64,000 bases of DNA from Sepiola atlantica (GCA_963556195.1 OY744520.1:147656929-147720928), one strand, 5' to 3'. Positions 49,980 to 62,307 are shown, numbered from the stretch's first letter. Made by a program: numbers and translations. Notes: a model not told the origin generated them from the letters alone.

Positions 49980-52140
49980 CCCATACAAATTACACACTTA
50001 TATTGGGGCAAGCGCTTTCCCAATTAAGACCCGAATCTCTAACCATATCTACTATTTCAAACACAATAATAACAAAACCACTAGCATCTTTCTATCCAAT
50101 CTAATAAAAAACTTTAACACTAATAATACTCCCTACTCCCTACGTTGGACTGTATTAAAAAGATCTAATTCTTACACTCCAGGATCCTCTTTCTAACAAC
50201 TATGTACACTGGAAACATTTATGATAGCCACCGCACCTAAAAGCTTAAACATTATTAACTCTAAAAATGAGCTTATCTCTAATTGCAGGCACAAACGAAA
50301 ATTTAAATACATCAACTTCATTACCCCCTCTGACACCCCTCCTCTCAACTAACAACCCCTCTTTTTTCTAGTCTTAGATTAGACATTTCAAAAAAAACTC
50401 TAAATTCGTTAATTAGTAAATCTTTATTCCTTAACTCCTCCAACCTCACAAATAACCATCCCATAAACATAACTTATCCTCTCAAGTACTCCTAATAACT
50501 ATATTAACCCATTGCGCTTATCGTATTTAGAAAACTAACACTATTTCTCCTTACTCCCTACCGACCTTTATCCGCCCTAACTTAAATGCCATTATTCCTA
50601 CTCTACTCTATAATCCCTTCTTTCCATTAATTTTCTTATTTTCTATTTTCTAACCCTCGCTTATATTTCTTCCACCCCTTCCATTCCTATCATACTCTTT
50701 ATTTTATCCCCCTTATATCCACTTCATCGACCCTGTATATACATCTTCCCACTGACTATACCTTTTTCGTAGTCTTTCATTTATCTCTCCTTTAAACACG
50801 CCCCTAAGCCACTCCCTTAATTGATCCTTTTGGTTCCCCCTATTAAGCTATCCATTAGCTTAACGCACTTGTGATACACTTACATCTTACATGATTAAAA
50901 AAAACATACCCTAGAATACTCATAACTGATATCAATTGTTACAAGTGATAATAAGTTGTCTTTCCCCAAATTGATCCCCAACCCTAAACTTTAAATTTTT
51001 ATTTGTTTAAGTGAGACAGAATAAATGTCTAACTTTACATTGAGCTTGTCTCACATTTTTAGTTTTTTAGTTTTTTATCTAATTTTTTATTTAATTTTTC
51101 TAAATTTACTCTTGGGCTGGTTTATTTAATCTTTCCCTTTTTTAATCATTCTCTTAACCAACTGGGAATTCGTTTTAAATTCTATAGCATTTTTAAAAAC
51201 TTTTAAATATATACACTATATCTCTGCCCGGCTTAGCACTTTTTCATAATTTAAATTACTGAGTCACATTCTCTAGAAAACATTCACCTCTCCAACCGGA
51301 CACGACTTTTTACTTCAATTTCTAAATTATCATTGCCTTTCTCACAAAATCCGTCTTTAAATTACGATCCCATTTTTAAAATTCTTTTCCAAATAATAAT
51401 TTCACTTTCAATTGACCTAAATCGACCCATTCCCTATTGACAGGACGTAGCATATGCCAAAAATAACTATATCACCAGACCTCCCTCCCACTACCACCTC
51501 ACTTCCTTTTCCATCAGCTGTCATGCTCTGTTCATTTAATCCTCCCACCATTAGCTCCAACTTAATCTTTCTTTCCCACCTCCTAATTTGACCTTGATTT
51601 TAACTTAGGGCTTCTTTCAGAACCACTTCAATCCTCCATCGCTTCGTTTCACTTGGAATTCTCTTCGGTCTTGGAAGCTTTATCTAAATGGCCAGATATC
51701 TTCATTTTAATTCCGTTTATGTACGCTCTATCTACGAATTTGAACTCAATTTTCACCATTGGATTTACTTATTTTTTGAACGCCTACCCATGATGCCTCT
51801 ACGAAACTTTTTCTTCTCCATTGAAACCCTCTTCTATTGGACACCTTATCGGCGGACAATTTACCATCCGGACAAACCCAATATCTTTTTACTCGAACTT
51901 TTTTCTCACCCATCTTTTTCTAAATATTTTTTCATATTTTTTCAAATGTTGAACTTTGACTTTTCTATTGCCAACTTATCTATCTGTATAATTCCTCTGA
52001 TGATAAGATCTCGATCTTTGAAAAGCTTTGAAAAGAACAATAAACATAATTTTATTACTGAATATACCCTGTTTTGAACATTTAAAGTTTGAAATAAATT
52101 TGGACATTCGTGCATGTTTATCACTCTTCGTCCATTTAAC

Positions 52141-52145
<5 letters not shown>
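49850..52145 (+). pseudogene. Penelope-like element copy B, 3' fragment with GIY-YIG end
   Basis: GIY-YIG domain at about 49985-50350: YKLHTYIGASAFPIKTRISN, then LSNLIKNFN, a stop at 50195, LCTLETFMI, and the terminal NELISNCRHKRKFKYINF. It is better preserved than copy A. About 1.7 kb of G-poor 3' sequence follows and aligns with copy A, ending near (TA)n at 52145. RT is absent. The frame 51688-52077 is not conserved as protein. Confidence 0.8.
51997..52024 (+). ncRNA. Hammerhead-like core of PLE copy B
   Basis: CTGATGA (51997-52003), stem AAGAT-CTCG-ATCTT, then GAAA (52020-52023). Both canonical core blocks are present. Compared with copy A the loop differs while the stem is kept. A convincing stem III and NUH cleavage site were not found downstream. 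Confidence 0.45.

Positions 52146-52212
<67 letters not shown>
52145..52212. repeat. (TA)n microsatellite
   Basis: Joins the end of PLE copy B to the first base of the mariner-like element. Confidence 0.97.
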
Positions 52213-52216
<4 letters not shown>

Positions 52217-53245
52217 GAACCAAAAAACGGCCCCCCGTGTCCACTTTATGTAATATCTCCTTTTTTATTCACCGATTGTCCTTATTTTACAGGACATGGC
52301 AAAATCAACGACCGTGAGTACACCCAGACCTCAGTGGAAGCTGGGACAAAGAATACACTGTGTTAAATTTTACTACAAGACAGGCTCGTTTAAGAAAACC
52401 CAGGACAGTTTCATGCATCAGTTCGAATGTGAAAAGGCTCCATCCAAAAGCAGAATTCAGAACTGGGTGGACCATTTCGAGAAGTATGGGACCGTGTAGA
52501 ACCTCTACGCTGCCAGTGAGAACCGTCCAAGCCACTCGTGACGTCCCAAGAAGCGGACAGCCGAGCTGGTCGAAAGTGTTAGAGAGTCTCTCCAGGAGAG
52601 TCCGAAACGCTCTGTGCGTAAGCGAAGTCAGTCCCTCGGTATCTCCCGTGAGACTTGCAGGAGAGTGCTGGTGAACGATATCAGGGCTTACCCATACAGA
52701 ATACAGATGCTGCAGAACCTTAAAGACTCAGACAAGAAACAGAGCAGCGCTATGGCAGTCAAGATGCTCGATAAGATCGAGGAGACACCAGGTTTCTTTA
52801 ACCTCCTTTGGACCTCAGATTAAGCCCACTTCCATCTTGACGGAAAGGCAAACTCCAAGACAAATGTCTTCTGGGGGTCCTCCAGACCCAATGAAGTAGC
52901 CACAAAGCCCCTGCACTCTCCTAAGTGCACGGTGTGGGCTGCAATCTCGGTCAGAGGAATCATCGGACCAATCTTCATCAAAGAATCTGGCGGAGCAGTG
53001 ACAGTCACCAAGGAGCGGTATGTGGAGGTTCTCAAACCCTCCAAGAGTAAGCTCCAGACCATCTACCCGTCGCTCATGAGCAAGTTCTGATTCCAGCAAG
53101 ACGAAGCAAGTTCTCACACCTCAAACATGTCCCGAGATTGGCTGAAAGAGAACTAAATGGAGGCTACCTAGATTACATGCTGTAGAACGGAGAAAAAAGT
53201 CTAAAGACCCTAGTGTTTTGATGTGATGTTTTGAATATAATAAAC
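52213..53245 (+). pseudogene. Mariner-like transposase pseudogene (IS630-Tc1-mariner)
   Basis: The left end is TA then GGGTGAACCAAAAAACGGCC. From ATG 52296 one frame carries an N-terminal helix-turn-helix (VKFYYKTGSFKKTQDSF, IQNWVDHFEKYG; DUF4817-like), then LGISRETCRRVL, the first catalytic Asp in LLWTSD followed by AHFHLDG, NVFWGSSRP, CTVWAAIS and the second Asp in FQQDEASSHTS. In-frame stops lie at 52497, 52539, 52821, 53088 and 53154. After WLKEN the sequence jumps to GGYLDYML--GEKSLK, so the segment with the third acidic residue is deleted. No matching right TIR was found. Dead element. Confidence 0.88.
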
Positions 53246-53249
53246 TAGT

Positions 53250-53665
53250 TATGACCCAAAATGCATTTCATTCGGACGAAATACTAAGAAACGGGGCCTA
53301 ATTAGAGTTGAGACCCGTTTTTTTTTATTAGTTTACTTCAGTTGAAGTTATAAGAAATCAAAAGGGCTACCACTTGATCTCTATATGAGATACGTAGATA
53401 TTCGAATATTCCATTAAAGTTCTCCTTTACATGTCAAACGTTGAGTTAGTAAAAAAGGCAAGAACATTTATTTTCCTCTCCCCAATTGACCAGTTAGCCA
53501 TATCGAGGGGATTTTAGTTGTGCTGCCAATAATATGTTATTTTGAATATTTATTTAGGCTTGCTTGTAGTGGGAACTATCGTCATGTCAGGTTGTCCTAA
53601 CAAATTCTGCACAGAGAGAGATTAGACACTCGAGGACAGTGTCCAGTAGGCATCGAAATTCTCAC
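53250..53665. other. Unique DNA, nothing recognised
   Basis: No partner for the mariner left TIR was seen in this stretch. Confidence 0.5.
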
Positions 53666-53669
53666 CATG

Positions 53670-53692
53670 TATATATATACATATATATATAC

Positions 53693-53752
<60 letters not shown>
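53670..53752. repeat. (TA)n/(TATACA)n microsatellite
   Basis: TA repeats broken by regular ACAT units. Confidence 0.95.
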
Positions 53753-54003
53753 GCGTGTGTATGTATAATCAATTGAAATCTACAAAATTATGACATTTAT
53801 TTCATTTCTAGGAATCTAACATAGATAAGACTCTTTAGCTTCCTCCCCTCCTTTTATTAGTTAAGAACATTTAAGTTAAGTTCTGTTCATGTGGTTTATG
53901 GTATTGTTGTTTCGCTAAGGAATTTGTGCCTAGATATTTGTTTTTGTGTGCTACTCTAACTGTTACTTTTATGTATGTTTTCATGTCATGTAATTTTAAT
54001 GTC

Positions 54004-54006
<3 letters not shown>

Positions 54007-54066
<60 letters not shown>

Positions 54067-54107
54067 TACTTTAGCGGAATATATATATATATATATATAA
54101 ATATATA

Positions 54108-54140
<33 letters not shown>
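54007..54140. repeat. Two (TA)n tracts
   Basis: 54007-54063 and 54080-54140, running up to the MITE. Confidence 0.96.
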
Positions 54141-54143
<3 letters not shown>

Positions 54144-54145
54144 CA

Positions 54146-54506
54146 CAGGGTGATTTATAAGTCACTTAGCTATTTATTTTTGAAATTCTAAAGTTAAAAA
54201 ATACAGTAATACAAAACAGAAAGTTTATTCAACAAATTCATTCATGGGAGTTTAAAATTACAGCAGATTTTCAAAATTTCCACATTCGTTCTGTATGCAT
54301 ATCTCCATTTTTTTGCAAGGAATTTACGACTCTTTGATTGATTATGGTTTTGTGCGAAGTAGGCTTTCTGTTCACATCACGTTTCCATTTCCTAACAAAT
54401 AGCAGTAAGTAGAGAGTAAGATAACAATCATCAAAAGTTCATAGTATGTTTATGCATCATATGGTAATCATTTTAAATAGCGAAGGTCAGGTGACTTATG
54501 AATCAC

Positions 54507-54510
<4 letters not shown>
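54146..54510. mobile_element. Mariner-type MITE with 20-bp TIRs
   Basis: Left end CAGGGTGATTTATAAGTCAC; right end GTGACTTATGAATCACTCTG is its complement with two changes. (TA)n lies on both sides. The inside may hold a remnant of a minus-strand transposase 3' end, but no confident domain. The CAGGGTG terminus is shared with the element starting at 63640. Confidence 0.85.

Positions 54511-54571
<61 letters not shown>
54511..54571. repeat. (TA)n microsatellite
   Basis: TA tract abutting the right end of the MITE. Confidence 0.96.
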
Positions 54572-54573
<2 letters not shown>

Positions 54574-54644
54574 GCACATATTTTAGAACGTCGTCCATGT
54601 ATTCAAGTGTGGTTTTATATATATTATTTTTATTTATATATATA

Positions 54645-55222
54645 TGTTTACGAAAAAAAAGAGGTTAATACCTTTTATTTGCCTAAAACTCTTTCGAGGC
54701 TTGTTATATCAAGGGAAATATTAGATTAAAAAAAGTCAAGAGGAAGAAGAAAAAAAATTTTTTTTTTATTTCGATTTAATAAAAAATATCTGCATCTAAC
54801 ACATGGTTTCTTATAAAGGCATTTTGCATCAACTTTTATATTAAAATTCAAAAGATGCTTAAAAAATAAACTTTTCCAAATTTATAACTACCAGCGACCA
54901 TGCGCGATTTAAGTTCAATTAAAACAGACATTTGAACCGTTAGTCCATAACATCGGACACGCCTTTTACAAAACCAGGAAGGATTATGACGAAAAAAAAA
55001 CAGGTAACTACCTTTTATTTGTCTGAAGCTCTGACGAGGCTTGTTATATCAAGCGAAATATTACATAAAATAAGTCAAGATGAAAAAAAAAATGTTTTTA
55101 TTTTTTATTTTGATTTAATAAAAAATATCTGCATCTAACACATGGTTTCTTATGAAGGCATTTTGCCTCTATCTTCATATTAAAATTCAAAAGATGCTTA
55201 AAAAATGAACTTTCCCAAATTT
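54645..55222. repeat. Tandem duplication, offset about 339 bp
   Basis: 54650-54885 and 54989-55222 share ACGAAAAAAAA, ACCTTTTATTTG, CGAGGCTTGTTATATCAAG, ATATCTGCATCTAACACATG and AAAAGATGCTTAAAAAAT. The first copy is followed by CCAGCGACCATGCGC, which recurs at 55840. Confidence 0.88.
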
Positions 55223-55284
<62 letters not shown>

Positions 55285-55529
55285 TGTGTGTGTGTGTATG
55301 GCTACAGGTTATTTAAATTTAACATTTGTATTTTTTAACATTATGGTTGGTAATTTGGCCAAGATAATGTTTTCTTTTGACTTAAAATTCATTATATTTT
55401 TTTTGTAATTTTTTCTAATAATAATTTTTAAATGTTCCTATATATACCTCTTATTTTATATTTACTATTATTATGTTCTCTATTTTCTTTCTCTATTTAT
55501 ACATTTAACTTATGTCTATCACAGGTTTA

Positions 55530-55580
<51 letters not shown>
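55223..55580. repeat. (TA)n tracts at 55224-55275 and 55538-55579
   Basis: TA tracts separated by AT-rich DNA. No gene. Confidence 0.9.
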
Positions 55581-55582
<2 letters not shown>

Positions 55583-55584
55583 CC

Positions 55585-56190
55585 CTAATCATAATTTGTA
55601 GTATAATAATTATTATTATTTAATAATGATTGAATATTAATATTATTATTGTATATGATTTTTAAAAAATACTTATTTTGATGTATATTCCTGATAATAA
55701 TATTATATTTTATTATCTTTGATTTATTATTTATTATTATTAAATAATGTTTCCGTTTGTATAATTATGTATGTATTTCCGTATGCTGTTTTTTTATCTA
55801 CTTTGAGATAACGATGTATATAAAACATTAAATATACCAGCGACCATGCGCCAAAAACATACCTTTTTTTGGTGAATATATTTGATGTTTTATATACTTT
55901 TATGTATTTCTTTATATATTTTTATATATTTTCAAAACTTAACTACATTACCTGTAGCAATGTAATTGCGCTAATGGTCCTCTGAGGAGAAGATTTTCTT
56001 TGAAAACTCATGAGTAGCGATATCACTCCTTGTTTTTGAACTTTTATAAAATCTGATTACTTTGTCATGTTATTATGCCATTCAATTAATATTATTGCTC
56101 TATACACTATATTGCGCTTTGTTATTATCCTGATAGTCTACGTGTTAAAGATATTATTTATATCTTTAAAATATTATCTTACTCTCTTAA
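55585..56190. other. AT-rich DNA with a PLE-like hammerhead motif at 55982-56010
   Basis: CTGAGGA, GAAGA paired with TCTT(T), GAAAACTC occurs on the plus strand, resembling the other PLE 3' motifs. The rest is unrecognised. Confidence 0.35.
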
Positions 56191-56198
56191 ATTAAGAT

Positions 56199-56262
<64 letters not shown>

Positions 56263-56325
56263 TAATAATAATAATAATAATAAGAAGAAGAAGAAGAAGA
56301 AGAAGAAAAAGAAGAAGAAGAGGAA
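56199..56325. repeat. (AAT)n then (AGA)n microsatellite
   Basis: About 27 AAT units then AGA units. Confidence 0.97.
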
Positions 56326-56449
56326 TTATAATATTCGATGCAAGGTAAACCTCTACAGGATAAGAAGCTTAAAAAATTCAACCGGACTAATAAAAAGGGT
56401 TCTATTCTAAAGAGAGCTTTTATATACATGATTATTTTTTATTTTATTC

Positions 56450-56590
56450 AGACATGTTAAAATTTGCGACACTGGCATGTCGATGTTTTCGATCAACAGC
56501 TATTATATACTGAGATGTTATAATGCAGATTTACAATGCGATCTTTAACTCAGATCATGTTTAAGAAAGATCAAATGGGGAATAAAAGAA
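56450..56590 (-). ncRNA. Dispersed repeat DR-3, copy 3 (hammerhead-like, 5' half decayed)
   Basis: On the minus strand GATCGAAAACATCGACATGC and CAGTGTCGCAAATTT match the 3' half of the fold at 39205-39240. Here GAAA is present. The CTGATGA block has decayed. Confidence 0.4.
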
Positions 56591-56599
56591 AATAAATTT

Positions 56600-57355
56600 A
56601 AAATTTGAGAAAGTCACATGTTCAGATTTGAGACTGTTGAAAGTCAAATATTAAATGAAATAATATGAAATGGAGTAAAATGAGATATAAGATAGAATAT
56701 AAACATATAGAAATACAAATTATAAATGCATTGAGGGAAGAAAAAGGGAATGACGCAAGGAGGTGTGTGGAAAAGAGGGGAGAGGAAGAACAATTAAAAG
56801 AAAAAGGAGTGAAAGGAAGAGGAAGTAAACACACACAAGCTAATTTCTGAATTTACTTGGTGGCAGTTGACGACGCGTCGATATCCTGTAGACGCTTTCC
56901 CCTTCTGGTTTCAATTAGTGTGGGAGATGTTAATACATTAGGCTCTAATCTTGTTTAGTGTTCCTTTTTTTGTTTAATTTGTCTTAGATTTTTCTATCTT
57001 TTAATTCTAAGATTTACTTTATTTTATTTTATCTAATTGTTGTTAATTAATTTGTTTTATTCATTTATTTAAGTCGAATTTAGCACATCATTTGGAGGTG
57101 CATTAATTAAAAAATCACTCAACTATGATAATATAAGCCCCGTGATAAAATAATAATATTAATATTAGTTATGTTAAAAATGATGACTATGATAGAAAAA
57201 TAATGATAATTATAATGATATCGAAAACAAATGTAATATTAGTGGTATTTAAAGTCATAGTTAGGTGTGTGAGATAAAAAATGGAAAAGCTAGCATTCGG
57301 GATACGTTTATTGTGATGGAGACAACATAATCTATTTTAATGTGAAGTTAACTCA
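56600..57355. other. AT-rich DNA, nothing recognised
   Basis: Purine-rich near 56730-56830; no domain in the short frames. Confidence 0.5.
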
Positions 57356-57359
57356 ATAA

Positions 57360-57984
57360 TCGGTAATGATGATAATAATAATAATAATAATAATGATGAT
57401 AAAAGTAATACTAATGCTTATAATAATAATAATAATGGTGATGATACTACAACTACTACTACTACTACTACTACTACCACTATACTACTAATAGTGAAAA
57501 TCTAATAGTAATAATAATAAAATAGCAATAATAGTACAAAATGTAAAAGTACAAGTTAAAAATTTAAATAATTATAAAATTAATTATTATAACAACAATG
57601 ATGATAATAAATAATAATTAAATAATAATAATAATAATAATAATAGTAATAATAATAATAATGATCATAATAATTATAAAAATAATGATGACGATGCAGA
57701 TGGTAATAATTTCGATAGTAATAATAATGGTAATACGGCTAATAATAATAATAATAATAATAATAAAAATAATAGTAATGAAATTAGTTGTAAATATGAT
57801 AAAAAAATATTATTAATAATAATAATACTTATTATTATTATATAATAATCATGATGACAATAATAATAATTGTAATAATAAAAATAATATTAATAATAAT
57901 GATAATGACAATAATGATAATGATAATACTAATAATAAAAGTAATGATTGTTATGTTGATAATGATAACAACAACAAAAACAAC

Positions 57985-58026
<42 letters not shown>

Positions 58027-58032
58027 TTTAAA
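57360..58032. repeat. Long degenerate (AAT/GAT/ACT) trinucleotide array
   Basis: About 670 bp dominated by AAT with GAT, ACA and ACT variants, including pure (ACT)n near 57450-57475 and (AAT)n near 57985-58025. Confidence 0.93.
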
Positions 58033-58059
58033 AAATATACTGGAAAAAATGGTCTAGGC

Positions 58060-58410
58060 TGACACAACACAAAATATTTGCATAGGGTCAAAGAGTATTA
58101 GAAGACCGAAGAGGGACAGGACAAACCAAACCTCAACTGGAAGTGCAGAGACTGCTGGGACCTCGGGGAGGTTTATTGCCACCCAAACCCTAGAGAACAC
58201 CAATGGTCCTTACCAGCGAGAAATTAATGGTAAACGGCTGTTGTGATACTGCAAATTTATTTGCGTAGGCTATCGAAAAGAGGTGGAGAATACTGGAAAT
58301 CTGGGGAGACTTGTTGTCACTCAGACTCCAGGGAATACCACTGGTTGTCGGTGAGCAATCACTGATGACCTGTGTGAGAACTCATAGTGAGTAAAAAATA
58401 ATAAAAATTC
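58060..58410 (+). mobile_element. LINE 3' end, same family as 30985-32600
   Basis: Aligns with the reverse complement of 31280-30985: TGGGACCT(C/T)GGGGAGG, GAAAAGAGGTGGAG, GAGACTTGTTGTCACTCAGA, CTCCAGGGAATACCAC, and the end AGTGAGTAAA followed by AATAATAA. Only the 3' UTR-like end is present. Confidence 0.85.
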
Positions 58411-58559
58411 CACATTGGTAATAATGTTACTGATATTAATATAATAGCTGTGGTGGTCACATTAATAATGTATTCTAATTATAATTTAAAAGATGATTTA
58501 TATGATTATAATACCGCGCATGTTATAATATATGATACATCAATGAACAACTATGTTGT

Positions 58560-58900
58560 CTAGTTTTTGTTTGTGGGTGGAGAAGTTATTTTCTTAATAA
58601 GGGCCATGGTGTTTCAATATTTTAGGGGGTGAATTGATTCTAGGGTATTTAGTATATACTATAGAATAATGGGTTTTGTAAGGGTTACTTTTCTTTAGAT
58701 TTTTGGTTTTTAATCTGTTTTCAGATGTTTATATGTAAATTACTAAGAAGGTGTAATCTATTGTGCCTACAGTTTATTGAGGTTTCTTGTTCTGGTTTAG
58801 AAGTTTTCCTCTATCACTAAGTCTAACTAGCCCAAGTTTTTTTCATGTAGGCATCAGTAACAGAGTGTGTTGATGGAACAACATCTCACAATGTGACTTT
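58560..58900 (-). mobile_element. Penelope-like element tail, copy E (relic)
   Basis: CTACTAAG-AGGT, CTA(C/T)TGTG and TTAGAAGTTTT-like blocks match PLE copy C at 37370-37450 in the same orientation. The coding signal is decayed. Confidence 0.5.
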
Positions 58901-58944
58901 CCAAATCTTAAATTTTCCTTTTATTTCTGTTCTTTTCTTCCCCA

Positions 58945-59087
58945 TTTCATCACTCCCAAATATGATCTGAGGTAAAGATCGGATTCTCATTCTTCCTGAT
59001 GAGATCTGAGTTTATAACAGCTGTTGATTGATAACATCGCCATACCAGTGTCGCAGATTTTGTACATGTCTGTATGAATATAAATAA

Positions 59088-59092
<5 letters not shown>
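58945..59092 (+). ncRNA. Dispersed repeat DR-3, copy 2 (hammerhead-like)
   Basis: CTGATGA at 58996-59002, stem II GATC with GATT (one G-U pair), GATAACA, and TGTC followed by GCAGA. Stem I TCTTC/GCAGA has one mismatch. It is laid out as in copy 1 and ends at a (TA)n tract. Confidence 0.45.

Positions 59093-59154
<62 letters not shown>
59092..59154. repeat. (TA)n microsatellite, left flank of Tigger
   Basis: TA tract ending exactly at the first base of the Tigger TIR. Confidence 0.97.
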
Positions 59155-59155
<1 letters not shown>

Positions 59156-59410
59156 GGTAAACCAGGGTTTTAGGCACCCCCTTTTTCACTGATTCAGTGT
59201 TTCATCTCAATTAAAGTTAGTTTTCAAACTTTCTCTGGACTATCATGGCAATATGTATTTGTGATACCTTGTTTAAACAAGTACCAGTTGACTCGTGTTC
59301 ATCAGAGTAGAAAATATTTGTATTGAATCGTTTAACATCTCAAGATTGCTTTTCACAAATTTCAGTTACCTGGGGCAATAGACACCATCTCCTGCGGTAT
59401 TAAGTAGCCT

Positions 59411-61822
59411 CTACTGTTTGCAAAAATAACAAAGCCATTCCTCATTTTGGAGGTCTTCAAATGAAATGTTGATGCTGGTGCACTGTGTAGAACCACGTGC
59501 TGCCCCACACGACGACCTTCGACCCCAACGTTGTGTTTCCGTGGCCTTCTTCTTTGTCTTCATCGTCCAGCCGTGTCGTCTATCTACTGACGAATCGTCG
59601 AAGGCACAGCACTGGTCCACAAGTTAAACAAAAGAAACACAACTCTCGAGAAAGAACACGAACACATATACGTTGTGTATAACTTAGTTTAAACTATGAT
59701 TGTGTGTGACACCGTCCTGTCGAGACCCCTATTGTCGTTGCTCAAGTCGTCAGCTCATCTCATCGTTTTCCCGGTCCGATCTGCTCTCTCGGGAGGTTCG
59801 ATCCTAACTGCTCGTCTTCTCTCCGAAACCTAAACTCGTCAACTTTTGCCATGAACCGTCGTCAACTGTCGTAAAACTAACCTACCTTACTGTAGTCAGG
59901 TGTCGTAACATACTGTCACTCCTAAAATGTTGTGTCCAGTATTTTTTTCTTAGTGACCTGTCCTGAACAATGGAAATTGACCACTCCCAATTGTCTTTTG
60001 TCTCTTTCGATGAGTCATTTCCTATCTCGTATTTTTGTTTGTCTCTGTCGATTAGTCACTTCCTATCCTGTCGGTCTTCATTGTATCACAACTGTATGTG
60101 ATACCAGGAATCACACATATCACACTGAACCCAGTAAATGCCATCCCCTATACCACATTTGCAACATTCATCAATGTCAGAATCCCTTGATGTTGACAGT
60201 GGGCTTCTTGATCCTGGTGGTGATGGTGTTGCCTGCCTTGGTGTTCTTTTACCCCTACCTTTCCCCTTTCCTTTCTCTCTGCCACAAGCTCTGGATGCTG
60301 TAGCAACCTCATTAGCAGCAGATGTCTCCATGAGTCTCATGACACTTTCATCTGCTGTAAGGCTTTCCCCATATCGGAATCGCTGTATTCTAGCTGATCT
60401 CCTTCCTGGGGAGTCAGACTGAAAGTGGGGAGTAAGTTGTTTGAGGAAAAAGTCTTTTAATGAGGCGGATGAAGATGATGAAGTCGGAGAGGAAACAGGC
60501 ACGTCTGAGCATGAGGGTCCTGGAGTGGGGGCAGAGGATGAGGGTCATTGGATAGGGGGCAATGCAGATACTGGAGCAGCTGGTGTGAAGGAAGATGTGG
60601 AGGGCTCTGTTTGAGCAGTGACACGAGGTTGACTTTCCAAAGTGACCATTTGGGCATTAAAAGGACAGATGCCTTTTCAACTGAATCCTGATTTAATGAT
60701 CTTTGGCTTGAAGGGTTCATCTATGAGTGCCTTAAGCATCATGGGAAAGTCCTTCTTTCCCACTGGCCCTGTGTGTATTCGGGCAAATTAGCGGAGGAGG
60801 GACTGCCACTTCAGTTTTACAGGCCTGAACACGGCACGATCAAGTTGTTGCAGGTGGTGTGTCATGTGAGCTGGAAGTCGCATCAGTAGAACATTATTTG
60901 CTCTTGCCTTTTCCACAAGGGCCAAAGAGAGGTGTGAGGCATGACCATCAAACATAAGAAGTCGTACCTTGTCACTGACATCACGTGTGTGGTTCAAGAA
61001 AATATTTTCAAACCAGTTCAAGAAATGCGGGGCCTCCATCCATCCTTTTGAACTGACTGTATAGGCAGCACCTGCAGATCCACCCTGTGTCCATGCCTGG
61101 TATAGGTTTTTCCCTTTGTAGACAACATAGGGTGGAAGAAGCTTGCCACTAGAAGATGCTGCACAGTTAACAGTTATCTGCTCCCTTCCAGAACCCCCAA
61201 TACTCTGATTAACTCTCTTTCATCCCTTTGCTGCTAAAACAGTGTCTGTTTTGGGGTCCGTTACAAAGCCCGTTTCATCTGTGTTGAATAATTGAGCCGG
61301 CAAATCTTTTATCCCCGCCTCTACGAGAACCTTATCAAGAAGCTCAAACCAGTGGGCGATGACTTCAGGGTGCTCTGCCTTTGCACGAGCAGTGGTGAGG
61401 TGCTCAGTCTTACGAGGCACTATGTCTGGATGACGGCGTACACATCCTTGTAGCCAGTCATACCCTGGACGACCATTTACAAAAGGAGTCTCTATGCTGT
61501 AGGTTTGAACAAACTTCATTACTGTGTCTTTGACCTCCTCAGAAGTGAATCCCCAGCCCCATCTTGCCATAAGCTTGATGCACTCATCAAGCTCATTTTC
61601 ATGAACAGGAGACAGTACTGCTTCCCTCCCAACATGCGCATGTATAGGGATTTTCCCAGACGTTCTTCTGAGCAATGACTTTTTGTTCACTTTGTAATAC
61701 TTGGCTGCTTGATTGGCAGACATCTGCTTCTTCATGACAGCCTCGTATGCAGCAATCATCTCCTCTGACTGACTTAGATTCCTCCCTCCACTCTCAATCT
61801 TCTTCCGATAGTTGCGAACCAT
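59411..61822 (-). pseudogene. Tigger transposase with C-terminal PHD finger, interrupted by a solo LTR
   Basis: Read down from ATG 61822: an N-terminal DNA-binding region (YEAVMKKQMSANQAAKYYKV, a helix-turn-helix, then VNGRPGYDWLQGCVRRHPD as in CENPB-type domains). The DDE core follows (first Asp in LFNTDETGF; second in LMFDGHASHLS; LPAHMTHHLQQLDRAVF). Next come a serine/proline-rich linker and a PHD finger starting CCKCG and CDMCDSWYH near 60095. The finger finishes after the LTR as SFEDLQNEEWLCYFC, stop at 59411. The frame is continuous, about 600 codons, with stops at about 61217, 60786, 60676 and 60548. These look like point changes. PHD fingers read histone H3 tails, so chromatin targeting is an inference. 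Confidence 0.88.
59486..60090. mobile_element. Solo LTR, 605 bp, nested in the Tigger gene
   Basis: Begins TGTAGAACC and ends GTATCACA (TG...CA). The four-base target duplication ACTG stands at 59482-59485 and 60091-60094. Removing the LTR and one ACTG rejoins the PHD-finger frame exactly between ...WYHIQ and CTS. No internal gag-pol remains, so it arose by recombination between two LTRs. Orientation cannot be fixed because both strands start TGT and end ACA. Confidence 0.88.
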
Positions 61823-62307
61823 CTGTGTACAAAAAAAACATTAACATTAAGTATTATTGGAACGATTTCATTAAAAACAAGTTGACTTGTTATTATAAAT
61901 GTCTGGTTTTATATAACTTCCCCAATAATAAAAACAGGCCGAACTTAAATAATAATCATGTTTCTTATTACTTACATCACTGTGAGCGATTTTAAACTCT
62001 TTTCGTTCAGAAAAATACACACATGGGGCATTAAGCACATCCTTCTTTAAAAGATCGACATATTTTGTTAACAAATAAATTAAACACAATTATGTGCATT
62101 ATGCTTTGATGAGTGCCAGTACAAAGCAATTAACATGCTAAAAGCATACAAAAAACATGGCAAGTTTAATTTGCAGCAGTTTTTAAAATGGCTGTGGAAA
62201 TTATGAACAATTTGATAGGAGTGGATGCATGCCACCATGACATACTTTCTAGCTCTGAAAAATGAAAATCTGAATTAAATCAAGTGTAAAACTGTTTTGG
62301 TACTTAC
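61823..62307 (-). other. Putative intron in the Tigger 5' UTR
   Basis: On the minus strand the donor GAG|GTAAGTA lies at 62308/62307. A T-rich tract and acceptor TACACAG stand directly before the ATG at 61822. Length 485 bp. Such an intron suits a eukaryotic pogo-type transposon. Confidence 0.65.

Noticed and set aside
51688..52077. Plus-strand frame of 129 codons in PLE copy B
   Set aside because: The aligned region in copy A has stops and shifts, so it is a chance frame in T/C-rich 3' sequence.
59486..60090. The insertion in the PHD finger as a spliceosomal intron
   Set aside because: No GT...AG choice restores the frame, whereas removing a TG...CA segment plus one ACTG duplication does.
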